The notes below the pieces were generated by a model. The model was given only the letters and a program-made list of their open reading frames with translations. It searched no databases and was not told where the DNA came from. DNA of 64,000 nucleotides, taken from DASQZT01 sp963728965. Lineage in GTDB: Bacteria > Acidobacteriota > Terriglobia > Bryobacterales > Bryobacteraceae. The stretch is taken from assembly GCA_963728965.1 (NCBI GenBank), contig CAVSMH010000016.1:1-64000 (forward strand), written 5' to 3'. Shown piece after piece: positions 35,704-43,999 of the stretch. The stretch's first letter is position 1, and every line of letters begins with the position of its first letter. Made by a program: the position numbers and the translations under genes.

Positions 35704-36840
35704 TCAGCCGGCGGCGACTGGGATCTGGTCCACTACTTCGATGCCAAACCCTTCCAGGGCAACGATTTTGCGAGGATGATTGGTGAGCAGGCGGATGGTG
35801 TGCAGGCCCAGGTCGGACAGGACCTGCGCGCCGATGCCGTGCTCGTGTTGGAGCAGGCGCTGCCCCGCCTCGCCCTGGTAGTGCATGAATTCTCGGCCAT
35901 GGGACACCATCCGGGCCAGCCCATAGCCGTCGCGCTCGACCCGGAATCCCGGTCCCGTTTCGTGTAGGTAGACCAGCACCCCCAAGCCCGCCTCCGCGAT
36001 AGTGCGAAGGGAATTCCGCACCAGGCCCGCGCAGGCGCAGCCGGTGGACCCGAACACGTCGCCATAGAGGCAGCGCGAATGCACCCGCACCAGCACTCTC
36101 TCTTTGCGGGCCACGTCTCCGCGGACCAGCGCCAGATGGTATTCGGGATTCAAATCGCTGCCATAGGCGATGGTGCGAAATTCCCCAAACTCGGTCTCCA
36201 CGCACCCTTCCGCCACGCGCCGGACGAACCTTTCGTGTTTCATGCGGTAGCGGATCAGGTCGGCCACGGAAATCATCTGGAGGCCGTGGCGGACGCAGAA
36301 CTCCTGCAATTGGGGCACGCGGGCCATGGTGCCGTCCGCGTTCATAATCTCGCAGATGACGCCCGCCGGTGCCAGGCCCGCCAGCCGCGCCAAATCCACG
36401 GACGCCTCGGTCTGTCCGGCACGCACCAGCACGCCGCCGCCGCGGGCGCGCAGGGGAAAGACGTGTCCTGGGCGCGCCAGGTCCCCCGGGCGGCAATCGG
36501 GGTCGATGGCTTTCAGGATGGTGCGGGTGCGGTCGGCGGCCGAGATTCCGGTAGTGACCCCCTCCCGCGCATCGATCGACTCGCAGAAGGCCGTCCCGAA
36601 ATTGGAGGTATTGTGGGGGCTCATAAGGGGCAGCCGCAGATAGTCGCAGCGCTCGGCGGTGAGGGCGAGGCAGATCAACCCTCGCCCGTGCGTGGCCATG
36701 AAGTTGATGATCTCGGGCGTTACTTTTTCCGCCGCAATGGTGAGATCGCCTTCATTCTCGCGGTCTTCGTCGTCCACTACCACGAGCATTCTTCCCGCCC
36801 GGATCTCCTCGATCCCGTCGGGAATCGGCGCAAAACCCAT
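35704..36840 (-). CDS. ribB: 3,4-dihydroxy-2-butanone-4-phosphate synthase with a degenerate GTP cyclohydrolase II domain
   Basis: The protein has 378 residues. The first 200 are a normal RibB domain (VVVDDEDRENEGDL, THGRGLICLAL), which turns ribulose 5-phosphate into the four-carbon riboflavin precursor. The second half aligns with GTP cyclohydrolase II: the three zinc Cys are kept (RVHSRCLYGDVFGSTGCAC). However, the GRGIGL motif is replaced (HETGPGFRVERD), and the catalytic Arg of the usual LRDYGIGAQ becomes His in QHEHGIGAQ. I therefore expect no cyclohydrolase activity; the domain may be regulatory, as proposed for RibBX-type proteins. A hairpin lies in its leader. Confidence 0.88.
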   Translation of the reverse strand: MGFAPIPDGIEEIRAGRMLVVVDDEDRENEGDLTIAAEKVTPEIINFMATHGRGLICLALTAERCDYLRLPLMSPHNTSNFGTAFCESIDAREGVTTGISAADRTRTILKAIDPDCRPGDLARPGHVFPLRARGGGVLVRAGQTEASVDLARLAGLAPAGVICEIMNADGTMARVPQLQEFCVRHGLQMISVADLIRYRMKHERFVRRVAEGCVETEFGEFRTIAYGSDLNPEYHLALVRGDVARKERVLVRVHSRCLYGDVFGSTGCACAGLVRNSLRTIAEAGLGVLVYLHETGPGFRVERDGYGLARMVSHGREFMHYQGEAGQRLLQHEHGIGAQVLSDLGLHTIRLLTNHPRKIVALEGFGIEVVDQIPVAAG

Positions 36841-36899
36841 ACCTCAATTATTCCCTATCGCCCCACCACATTCCTAATTCATCGCTGGGTTGGGACTCC

Positions 36900-36924
36900 G
36901 CGGGCCGATGCGGAATCGGCCCGC
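36900..36924. promoter_or_regulatory. Perfect hairpin in the leader of the ribB-type gene
   Basis: GCGGGCCGAT (36900-36909) and ATCGGCCCGC (36915-36924) pair over 10 bp with a 5-base loop, about 60 bp upstream of the start codon. The conserved FMN-riboswitch core is not recognisable around it. It may be a leader control element or the end of another transcript. Confidence 0.4.
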
Positions 36925-37185
36925 AGGCGGGAGATGCGTGTGCGCCACCACCGGGAGTGGTTACATTTTACCTGAATTATGCACACGAGAAGCATTCCGA
37001 ACGCCCGCGGCGCTCGGTTGATGTCATTCAGAGTTGGGTAGGTCAGTTCGAGTTTCGCTGCTTGATCGTCCTCCCGAGAGTCCGGTCCCGCCGAGTCCCC
37101 CGCCGAAGTCACTTGCTTCGTTGCATTTGGCATCAGCGCATGAATTTCTATGCGCGGAGATCGAAAGGACCAGCGGGAACTTCTG

Positions 37186-38640
37186 TCAGCGCAGGGCCGG
37201 CAGCATCACGGGTGCATAACCGTTGGCGCGCGGTGCAATCCGGCGCAACCGGTCCATCAACCGCTCGAACATACCCTTCTCCTCGTAGTGGTCGCTGTAG
37301 CTTACCCCAGTGCGGCCGGCGTGCCGCCAGATCTTGGCTGCTACGAACAGGAAGCGGAGCCGCGAAGTCGCCAGAGTCGTGTGCCGGAGTGCGGTGGCGT
37401 CGGCCTGCGGCTCGCGGTTGAACAGCATCAGCCAGCAGTTCAGGTTGTACGCCAGCATAGCCAACTGGAAGTGATTGCCGTTCACGTCAAAGCGGCCTGA
37501 CGGATGCGCCGCCAGTCCGGCATCATTGTTCGCCTCTTTGATCAGGTTTTCGGCACCGCCGCGCTGGCCGTAAAACCAGACCACGAAGTAGATCGGATCG
37601 CTCATGTCGGTCACGAAGACCCGGTACTTGAACTGACTGGTTTCGAACAACTGGTATTGCTCGATTTCCTCGGCTTCCAGTTCCTCGCGTGGCTTTTCTT
37701 TGCGCAGAGCCACGAACCGGTATGGCTTGCTCCATCCCTCCGGCTGGTAACGGAATTCGCATTCCGCGTCGGCATCCGTCTTGGGTGACGACTTCCACTG
37801 GGCTTGGCGTAGTTCCTCAACCAACCGGGACGTCTTGCGCGCACAGATCACGAATCGAGCGTCGAATTCTTCATACGCTTCGACGGCGTCCTGGCAGTAG
37901 AACCCCGAATCGGCCCGACCGTAGATCTGCTTCACACCAGGCGGCAAGGCCTTTTGGACATTCCGCAGATGATCGCGGATCTGCTTGCCGCTGGGCCGGT
38001 CGCCATTGCGCAATTCGCCCCACACGTATTCTCGCGTCTCGGCGATGAACGTCAGCATCGGTTGATAGCTCTTCTTGCCTTTGTTTTTCGGGTTGTAGCC
38101 CTTGCGTCCGCCCATCTGTTGTCCGTAGAGCGTGTGCACGGTGGTGTCGGTGTCGATGGTGACGACCTCCAACTTCACGTTGGCCGCCTCCCAAACCCGT
38201 TCCCGCAGGGTCCGCATAATGGTTAGCATCTGGCGGGCGACATTGCGATGCAGCGCGTTCACGAATCGCCAGAAGGTGGATTGGACCGGCAGCTTGGTGA
38301 CTTTAAGGATGCCCGTCAGGATGGGATCGCGCGCGACGAAGCGCAACTGGTTCAGCCGCGGAAAGCCGATGTAGAGGCCGAGCACGATGCCCAGCACGAA
38401 TCGGTACAGGTCCATGGCTCGGGGAATCCGCTTCGAGGTCAGGGTCTGCTCCACCAGGGGCTGGAACCCCACTTTCTCCAGCATGGTGATGATCGGCAGC
38501 AGTCCGCCGTAGGGAGTCAGATTCCTACCATTGAAGTCATAGGGCGTAAAGGCATTGATTTTATTGGGTTCCGGAATAACATCACGAACCCCTTGATTGG
38601 CGGGCCTTCGGCCGCTATCCGGTTCTTGTTCCTTCACCAT
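37186..38640 (-). CDS. IS1380-type DDE transposase
   Basis: This 484-residue transposase starts at ATG 38640. The catalytic acidic residues lie in VVTIDTDTTVHTLYG, IYGRADSGFY and the YGQRGGAENLIKEANND segment, the YREK-like signature of the IS4/IS1380 group. The frame is full length and uninterrupted, so it may be active. Clear terminal inverted repeats could not be fixed by eye; CATTTGG-like sequence occurs near both ends (about 37125 and 38725) but is not convincing. It separates the ribB region from a lipocalin-like remnant. Confidence 0.88.
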   Translation of the reverse strand: MVKEQEPDSGRRPANQGVRDVIPEPNKINAFTPYDFNGRNLTPYGGLLPIITMLEKVGFQPLVEQTLTSKRIPRAMDLYRFVLGIVLGLYIGFPRLNQLRFVARDPILTGILKVTKLPVQSTFWRFVNALHRNVARQMLTIMRTLRERVWEAANVKLEVVTIDTDTTVHTLYGQQMGGRKGYNPKNKGKKSYQPMLTFIAETREYVWGELRNGDRPSGKQIRDHLRNVQKALPPGVKQIYGRADSGFYCQDAVEAYEEFDARFVICARKTSRLVEELRQAQWKSSPKTDADAECEFRYQPEGWSKPYRFVALRKEKPREELEAEEIEQYQLFETSQFKYRVFVTDMSDPIYFVVWFYGQRGGAENLIKEANNDAGLAAHPSGRFDVNGNHFQLAMLAYNLNCWLMLFNREPQADATALRHTTLATSRLRFLFVAAKIWRHAGRTGVSYSDHYEEKGMFERLMDRLRRIAPRANGYAPVMLPALR

Positions 38641-38781
38641 TTGGGTGGCTTCTGAGAATCGGCTCGCGAAGCTGTGAACTCCGCGGACCTACTGTTTTAA
38701 CGCAGGATTCTCAGAATCCCAAATGGCGTCAGGCCTCAGCCGGCCGCTGTTCGCGTCGGGCACCGTGCATAATCCAGGTCC

Positions 38782-39000
38782 AATGAATATGTCCGGAACG
38801 GGTACGAGGCCTCCTTCGGCAGCTACGACATAAACGAGGCGACGCACACCGTGACCCATCACGTGCAGGGGTCGAACACCGCCGACCTCCTGATCGGCAA
38901 GGATTTGCCGCGCATCTTCCAGTTCAGCGCGGACGGACGCCTCGTGATCAGGTCGGCTCGGCCGGATGAACACTGGTCGGTCACATGGGAGCATTACTGA
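38782..39000 (+). pseudogene. Lipocalin-like domain gene, 3' remnant
   Basis: Only the last 72 codons remain, with no start codon or RBS. The frame reads GYEASFGSYDINEATHTVTHH and ends SVTWEHY. The TYDxxEAxxTVTHHVxGS pattern belongs to the lipocalin-like (Lipocalin_5) small proteins. The 5' part is missing on the side facing the IS1380-type element, which probably removed it. The next gene follows 43 bp later, so the two may once have been cotranscribed. Confidence 0.65.
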
Positions 39001-39043
39001 CTGCTGGTCGTAGTAAAGGATTTCCAGGAAAGGGAGAGAAAGC

Positions 39044-39646
39044 ATGAATTCGAATCCACCTCGGTCCGCACTGACACTTGAGGAAATCCACATGGTTTCG
39101 CCCGCGCTTGAAAAATACACACAGAGCGCGATCAGTGACGACTTATGGAAGCGCCCGGAGTTGTCGGCGCGAGACCGCGACATCGTGACCGTCGCGGCCT
39201 TGATCGCCCGGAATCAGACCATCGGCATGCTGCACTATTTCAACCTTGCCCTTGATCATGGCGTGAAACCAGGCGAGCTCTCAGAGATCATTACGCATCT
39301 CGCCTTCTACTCCGGTTGGCCGAACGCCCTTGCCGCGGTTGCGATTCTGAAAGATATCTTTGGGCAGCGAGGGGTCGGACCTGACCAGCTTCCTGCAGCA
39401 TCGCCTAAGCTTCTTCCCATCGATGAAGCCGCCGAGGCCCAGCGCGCGGCACGCGTGCAGGAGGATTTCGGCCTCGTGTCTCCCGGTGTCGTGCAGGATA
39501 CCCGCGATCTGCTATTTCGTGACCTGTGGCTGCGTCCGGCCCTAGCGCCGCGAGACCGCAGTCTCGTCACGGTCAGTGCGCTGATCGCCTCCGGCCAAGT
39601 CGCGCAGATTACCTATCATTTTAAGGCTCCTCTCCGAAAAGTGTAG
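39044..39646 (+). pseudogene. Carboxymuconolactone decarboxylase-like gene, 3' end cut by ISL3 element
   Basis: The start at ATG 39044 has a strong RBS (GGAAAGGGAGAG). Two AhpD/CMD-like units are seen: LSARDRDIVTVAALIARNQ with LDHGVKPGELSEIITHLAFY, then LAPRDRSLVTVSALIASGQ. The second unit stops at ITYHF, exactly where the ISL3 left repeat begins (39625); the last residues KAPLRKV are encoded by the element. The catalytic Cys of AhpD-type enzymes is absent from the first unit. Host-encoded sequence ends at 39624, so the protein is truncated and probably inactive. Confidence 0.8.
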
Positions 39647-41005
39647 TGGGAGTTCAACCCCTGTGAACGCTTGGGGGTATGGCCTGGCGGGGATTGAAAG
39701 GCACCCCGCCATCGGTTTAATTTCGTGTTTCCGGCCAAGGAATACGAAAGGACCGAACCGAGGTGCTCATTGAGACCTTTGTCAGAAAACAGTTGCGTTT
39801 GAAAGCCCATACCGTGACCAGGGTGGAAGAGACAGACGAGTGCATGCTGGTGTGGATCGACCGGCTCGGGCAGCGTTTGTTGCGCTGCGGGGTTTGCCGG
39901 CAGCGATGCCTGGAGGTTCACGACATTCGCAAAGAACGAGAGTGGCGCGATCTCTCCATGCGAAAGCTGGCTTTGAAACTGCGCTACCGTCCACGGCGGG
40001 TGGAATGTCCACGATGCGGGGTTCGGGTGGAAGACTTCCCTTGGGCCGAGCCTTGGGCTCGAGTGACCACTACGCTTGCCACCGCGGTGGCGGTGCTGGC
40101 GCGGGAGTTGAGTTGGAAGGGAACGGCGCGCCAATACGGACTGAACTGGAAGAGCGTGGCCACGATTGTGAAACGGGCGGTGGCCTATGGTCTGCGCCAT
40201 CGCGCGCGGCCTCCCGTCCATGTCATCGGTATTGATGAGGTGAGCCGACGCAAAGGCCAGGTCTACCTGACGGTGGTTTACGATCTGGAACGGCGGGTCC
40301 TGCTGTGGGTCGGAGAAGAGCGCACCGAAGAGGCAGTGCGGAAGTTTTTCACCGAAGAGATGGGGCGGCGGCGCTGTGGAACGCTGCGGGTGGTTTGCAT
40401 GGACATGTGGGCGCCATACGCCAGCCTGGTGCGGGAACACGCGCCGAACGCCCGGATTTTGTTTGACCGGTTTCACATCGTCAAGCATCTCAACGAGGCC
40501 GTAGACGCGGTTCGCCGCCAACTGTGGCGCCAAGTCACATCCGAAGAGAGAGTGACCGTCAAAGGAACTCGCTGGCTGCTGTTGAAGAATCCGTGGAATC
40601 TGAACCCGGATCAGAAGGAGCGGCTTTCGACGTTGGTCCGCTGGAATACGCCGCTGGTGCGTGCCTGGTACTTGAAGGAAGCATTCCAACTGTTCTGGTC
40701 CTTCCAGCAGCCTTGGCGCGCCGAGCGGCATCTGCGCAAGTGGATGAACTCCGCCGTGCGCTCGAAACTGGAACCATTCAAGAAATTCGCAAAGATGCTG
40801 CGCTCCCACCTGGATGGGATTCTCCCCTGGACGACGATCCGCTTGTCCAACGGCGCCGTCGAGGGAATGAACAACAAGATCAAGTCCATCAGCCACCGAT
40901 CCTTCGGCTTCCGTACGGCGAGCAACTTCATTGCCGCCATCTATCATTGCTGTGCCCGGCTGCCACTGCCGGTCGAACGCTAATTACACTTTTGGGACAC
41001 GAGCC
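39625..41005 (+). mobile_element. ISL3-family insertion sequence
   Basis: The element is bounded by 21-bp imperfect inverted repeats: the left repeat at 39625-39645 begins GGCTCCTCTCCGAAAAGTGTA, and the right repeat at 40985-41005 reads inward GGCTCGTGTCCCAAAAGTGTA (18 of 21 match). It carries one transposase gene. The 8-bp flanks (CATTTTAA and CAATATTT) are not identical, so no target duplication remains. The cut decarboxylase-like gene does not resume on the right, which points to a deletion next to the element. Confidence 0.85.
39763..40983 (+). CDS. ISL3-family transposase
   Basis: This 406-residue transposase uses a GTG start at 39763. The N-terminal zinc finger is visible as two CxxC pairs (CGVCRQRC and CPRCGV). 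An HTH follows (WKGTARQYGLNWKSVATIV). The DDE catalytic residues lie in VIGIDEVSRRKGQ, VCMDMWAPYA and SNGAVEGMNNKIK, as in ISL3. It ends two bases before the right inverted repeat. The frame is intact, so the element may still move. Confidence 0.95.
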   Translation: MLIETFVRKQLRLKAHTVTRVEETDECMLVWIDRLGQRLLRCGVCRQRCLEVHDIRKEREWRDLSMRKLALKLRYRPRRVECPRCGVRVEDFPWAEPWARVTTTLATAVAVLARELSWKGTARQYGLNWKSVATIVKRAVAYGLRHRARPPVHVIGIDEVSRRKGQVYLTVVYDLERRVLLWVGEERTEEAVRKFFTEEMGRRRCGTLRVVCMDMWAPYASLVREHAPNARILFDRFHIVKHLNEAVDAVRRQLWRQVTSEERVTVKGTRWLLLKNPWNLNPDQKERLSTLVRWNTPLVRAWYLKEAFQLFWSFQQPWRAERHLRKWMNSAVRSKLEPFKKFAKMLRSHLDGILPWTTIRLSNGAVEGMNNKIKSISHRSFGFRTASNFIAAIYHCCARLPLPVER

Positions 41006-41158
41006 CAATATTTTGCGGAAGTCCGGCACGGGTGAAATCGCGCTGCGCGGCGGGAAGCTACTCGGAGCAAGCCGCCAACTGGCCATTTGAAAGAGCCACG
41101 GCGAAGATGCGGCCCGTGCGCGTTATTCCCTTGCCTTCCACCACCACCGGAGTGATGT

Positions 41159-41644
41159 ATGTGTTCGATGCGACGCACCGCCAAAACCACCAAGCAAACC
41201 GCAGCCGCTTGCTACGCGGAACGCCACGCCGAGTGCCAGGACCTGCTGAAGCGCATCGCCAGCCGCCTGGATCAGCACCAGAGGGACCAGGCAGAGGAAC
41301 CTGCCAACTGGGGGTACGCCGGCGACCTGGGCCGAGTCGCCGAGGAACTCGCCTACGTCCTCGCCAGCCTTGGCGACAAGAGCGCGGTGGATGCCAAAGG
41401 CTGGAGTACTAACCATGCAAAAGCAGTACGTCAAGGTCGGAACGACCTACATCGTCAAGGCCAACGGCACGCTGGCCAAAGTCCGTCCCACCCGCGAACA
41501 CCCGCGCGGCGGCTGGTACGGCACCAACCTCGTCACCGGCCGCGAGATCCGCATCCGGTCAGCCGCGCGCCTCCGCTCGGAGGCGAAGCCTGCTGGGGAG
41601 AAGTGTCCCGCGCAAGCCCGGAACCCGCGCTTGCCGGACTTTAG
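41159..41644 (+). CDS. Small hypothetical protein; 3' extent uncertain
   Basis: The start at ATG 41159 has GGAGTG just upstream. About 85 residues look like real protein (MRRTAKTTKQTAAACYAERH, CQDLLKRIASRLDQHQ, WGYAGDLGRVAEELAYVLAS): a charged helical domain with conserved Trp-Gly-Tyr. After about 41415 the frame overlaps the next gene in another register and becomes Arg/His/Pro-rich. The native stop has therefore probably been lost or shifted. It is the first gene of a three-gene cassette of unknown function next to the ISL3 element. Confidence 0.5.
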   Translation: MCSMRRTAKTTKQTAAACYAERHAECQDLLKRIASRLDQHQRDQAEEPANWGYAGDLGRVAEELAYVLASLGDKSAVDAKGWSTNHAKAVRQGRNDLHRQGQRHAGQSPSHPRTPARRLVRHQPRHRPRDPHPVSRAPPLGGEACWGEVSRASPEPALAGL

Positions 41645-41927
41645 CGCCGACGAGTTGCACCGGGTTGTGGAACGAGCCAAAAAAGAAATCCTCGCGGACG
41701 TCGCCGCCGGAACCGTCCCCCGCACCTGCGCTTCTTTCAGCGAACTGCATGACTACACGGACGCCAACGGCTACGGCGGGGCGTTCGAACGCCCCTTCGA
41801 CAACAACGAGACGGACTTCTGGAACGCTGTCCAGATTGCCGTTGACGGATGGATCAAACAGGGAGGCCTAAAGCCGTCCCTCACAGACGCGGAAGCGCGC
41901 CGGATCGTCGACGAAATCGAATTCTGA
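41415..41927 (+). CDS. Hypothetical protein of a mobile cassette
   Basis: This 170-residue protein starts at ATG 41415 behind GGAG. The N-terminus (MQKQYVKVGTTYIVKANGTL) is a beta-rich domain with a GGWYGTNLVTGREIRI turn. The C-terminal half contains a helical, acidic region (FSELHDYTDANGYGGAF, NETDFWNAVQIAVDGWI). No known domain is recognised with confidence. It lies 20 bp upstream of the frameshifted DUF3489 gene and probably shares its transcript. Confidence 0.6.
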   Translation: MQKQYVKVGTTYIVKANGTLAKVRPTREHPRGGWYGTNLVTGREIRIRSAARLRSEAKPAGEKCPAQARNPRLPDFSADELHRVVERAKKEILADVAAGTVPRTCASFSELHDYTDANGYGGAFERPFDNNETDFWNAVQIAVDGWIKQGGLKPSLTDAEARRIVDEIEF

Positions 41928-41947
41928 AACGGGAGACCAAACCAACC

Positions 41948-42564
41948 ATGACGACGTTTACCATAGACACCGACAACAACATCACTGCCCACGACGCGAC
42001 GCCCGCCGCGCAGGACAACGTGGCCGCGTTCGCGACCGAGAAGGAACTGACCAAGCTCTCCGCCGACTGGCCCATCACGCGGTTCGTCGAAGTCTGGAAC
42101 GCCTTCGCGGCGCGCCGCCCTTCGGCGACCTCAAGCCGGTCAAGAAGTTCACCGACCGCAAGACGGCGGTCACCCGGATCTGGAAGGCCCTCCAAGCGCT
42201 CGGAGTGGAATTGCTGCGCGCCAGCACCCGCGACGCGGAAGCCAAGCTGAAGGCTGCCCGGACGGCGCCCAACCCTGCGCAACCCGCGGCCCCCGTCGCG
42301 CCAAAGCAGACCAAGGCGGCCAAGGGCGCCACGGCGAAGGACATGACGCCCACGACGCGCGAGGGCAGCAAGAAGGCTATCGTGCTGGAACTGATCCGCC
42401 GCGCGGACGGTGCCAGCCTCAAGGAGATCGCTGATGCCACTCAGTGGCAGGCTCACAGCGTCCGCGGCTTCATCTCCGGCAGCCTTGGCAAGAAGATGGG
42501 ACTCACCGTCGAGTCCTTCAAACGAGGCGATGGCGAACGCGCCTATCGCACGTCCGCCAAGTAG
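41948..42564 (+). pseudogene. DUF3489-type DNA-binding-like protein, frameshifted
   Basis: The N-terminal part is read from ATG 41948 (MTTFTIDTDNNITAHDAT ... FVEVWNAFA). The continuation, FGDLKPVKKFTDRKTAVTRI followed by WKALQALGVELL, lies in another frame, so a one-base indel falls between about 42105 and 42125. The C-terminal part has an Ala/Pro/Lys linker and a winged-helix-like end (SLKEIADATQWQAHSVRGFI) typical of DUF3489 proteins. Both halves look well conserved, so the lesion is recent or a sequencing error. Confidence 0.75.
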
Positions 42565-42619
42565 AACCCCTCAGGCACTCTCCACGCCGCCGGCCCCTGG
42601 GCTTGGCGGCTTCTTTCAT

Positions 42620-42949
42620 TCAGCTCGCTCTGCGGAGGGCATCCTCAACGGCTTCGGGATGGCGCGCGATGACGGCGAGCAGCACTCGCGCCGGACCGTC
42701 TGGTCGCGTTCGGCCCTGCTCCCAATTCCTCAGGGTTGCCGGCAGGAAGCCGAACTTCGCAGCAAACGCCGCCTGACTCAACCCCAGCCGTTTCCGGGTG
42801 GCGCGAACGTCGACCGTGGGGACCTCCACCGTGGTGACACGAACCGGCACATCCTTTCCTTCCACCCAGTCCACCGCTTCCCGCAGGCTGGCAACGATAC
42901 GACTGCCGGCGCTCGGCTTCCGCTGCTTGGTTGTACGAGTGTTCTTCAT
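42620..42949 (-). CDS. XRE-family antitoxin of a RelE-type toxin-antitoxin pair
   Basis: This 109-residue protein has a helix-turn-helix in ATRKRLGLSQAAFAAKFGF followed by LRNWEQGRTRPDGPAR. The N-terminal 45 residues (VDWVEGKDVPVRVTTVEVP) probably wrap the toxin. Its ATG overlaps the toxin stop by ATGA, with the toxin gene first, an order seen in HigBA-like and NadS-like systems. It should neutralise the toxin and repress the operon through the palindrome at 43315-43329. Confidence 0.85.
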   Translation of the reverse strand: MKNTRTTKQRKPSAGSRIVASLREAVDWVEGKDVPVRVTTVEVPTVDVRATRKRLGLSQAAFAAKFGFLPATLRNWEQGRTRPDGPARVLLAVIARHPEAVEDALRRAS

Positions 42950-43281
42950 TTCGCCATCCTCTTCCGATAGCCCGCAACCAGGCGGGGCAACAGGGCCTTC
43001 ATCTCGTTCCGTTCAGCCTTGGTCAAATTGGCCTTCTCGTTCTTTGCAAAGACGTTGAGCAGAAACAGCGGAATCGACTCGTTGTGGTAATAGTAGATCA
43101 TCCGAAATCCTCCCCGCTTGCCACGCCCCGGCGCTCTCCATCGCAGTTTCCTGGCGCCTCCTGTATCCGGCATGACGTCACCGGCGTCCGGGTTTGCAGC
43201 CAGGAAAGAGACCACTTCATCCCGTTCACTTTCGGCCATGGCCGTGGCGGCATCCCTGAGGAAACCAGGGGTTTCGACCAA
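42946..43281 (-). CDS. RelE-type toxin, start codon possibly damaged
   Basis: The frame gives 111 residues with the RelE-like core RKLRWRAPGRGKRGGFRMIYYY and FLLNVFAKNEKANLTKAERN; this family cleaves mRNA on the ribosome. The only start in frame is TTG 43281 (VETPGFLRDA), with no RBS at the right distance. An ATG eight bases upstream (43289), closer to the GGAGG at about 43305, is out of frame by one base. Removing one G from GTTGGTC would give MTVVETPGF, as expected for the family. The toxin may thus be inactivated by a one-base insertion, or may use the weak TTG. Confidence 0.75.
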   Translation of the reverse strand: MVETPGFLRDAATAMAESERDEVVSFLAANPDAGDVMPDTGGARKLRWRAPGRGKRGGFRMIYYYHNESIPLFLLNVFAKNEKANLTKAERNEMKALLPRLVAGYRKRMAK

Positions 43282-43314
43282 CCGTCATGGGAACAGAAGC
43301 CACCTCCAATACTA

Positions 43315-43329
43315 TACGCTTTTAGCGTA
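43315..43329. promoter_or_regulatory. Operator palindrome of the toxin-antitoxin operon
   Basis: TACGCT-TTT-AGCGTA is a perfect 6+3+6 palindrome 34 bp upstream of the toxin frame. On the minus strand it overlaps a TATAGT-like -10 element. Its place suits autorepression by the XRE antitoxin. Confidence 0.65.
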
Positions 43330-43999
43330 GATCGCACAATGGCGGCTCATCGGTCCGTACTCGCGCGTACTCGCGGGAATCGGACCGGTCGGATTTCGCA
43401 ACATGAAAACTGTTGGGGGCCGCGCGGTGGGGCGCAAGCCTCTATCCACTTGCGAGCATAACAGGCGGGCGGCGGAATAGAACCGGCGAGGCCGCGCAAG
43501 TGATTGATTACGGGACGCACAAAAGTTGCACCTTTCGTGACTTGGTGAAACCGTACAGGCAGTACCGCCAGCCTGAGCCGCGTTACGAGGCATCGTCCGG
43601 TTTCTTGATGCTTCCGATTTCGATTACGGGCTGTGCCGCTGCTGACGCTGTTTCTGCTGTCCCCAGCACCGGGCCGATCCGACCGCTCCAGGCAGAGGAC
43701 GGCCATTTCGATGTCTTCTCGGACGTTCTATGAAGCACATTTGGGACCAGAGCAGAATGAGGCAGGCACAAGCGGGACAATCGCGGCAAGCATTGCACCG
43801 CGCCAGGAGAATGCCCAATCGAGATCCAAACGTCTGGCTTGTGAGGTGAACGCGCAGTGGGCGCGGGCGGCAGCATGAAACTTGCAGCGAGGCTGTGGCG
43901 CTTAGGGCTGCCAGTAGATGCAAGTTTGGCCACGGAAGGCACAGAATTTGCACTTGCGGCATTCCGCCAACTTACGTGCCGGGCGATCGCAGGATCTGG
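43330..43999. other. Gene-free stretch of 670 bp with one sigma-54-like site
   Basis: No convincing gene is present; the short frames have atypical composition. A site AGGCACA-GAAT-TTGCA (GG 43938-43939, GC 43950-43951) on the plus strand matches the sigma-54 consensus well, but no gene follows it on that strand, since the kinase gene ends at 44000 on the other strand. It could drive an antisense RNA or be fortuitous. Confidence 0.35.

Noticed and set aside
36841..36980. FMN riboswitch upstream of the riboflavin gene
   Set aside because: The conserved riboswitch core segments could not be found; only a simple perfect hairpin is present.
36879..37133. A minus-strand frame of 84 codons before the ribB-type gene
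   Set aside because: The first half looks protein-like, but there is no RBS, no family and it runs through the leader hairpin of the ribB-type gene; evidence is too thin for a call.
37120..38735. Terminal inverted repeats of the IS1380-type element
   Set aside because: Only a seven-base CATTTGG-like similarity was found near the two sides, too short to define the ends.
39617..41013. Target-site duplication of the ISL3 element
   Set aside because: The eight bases on the two sides, CATTTTAA and CAATATTT, do not match.
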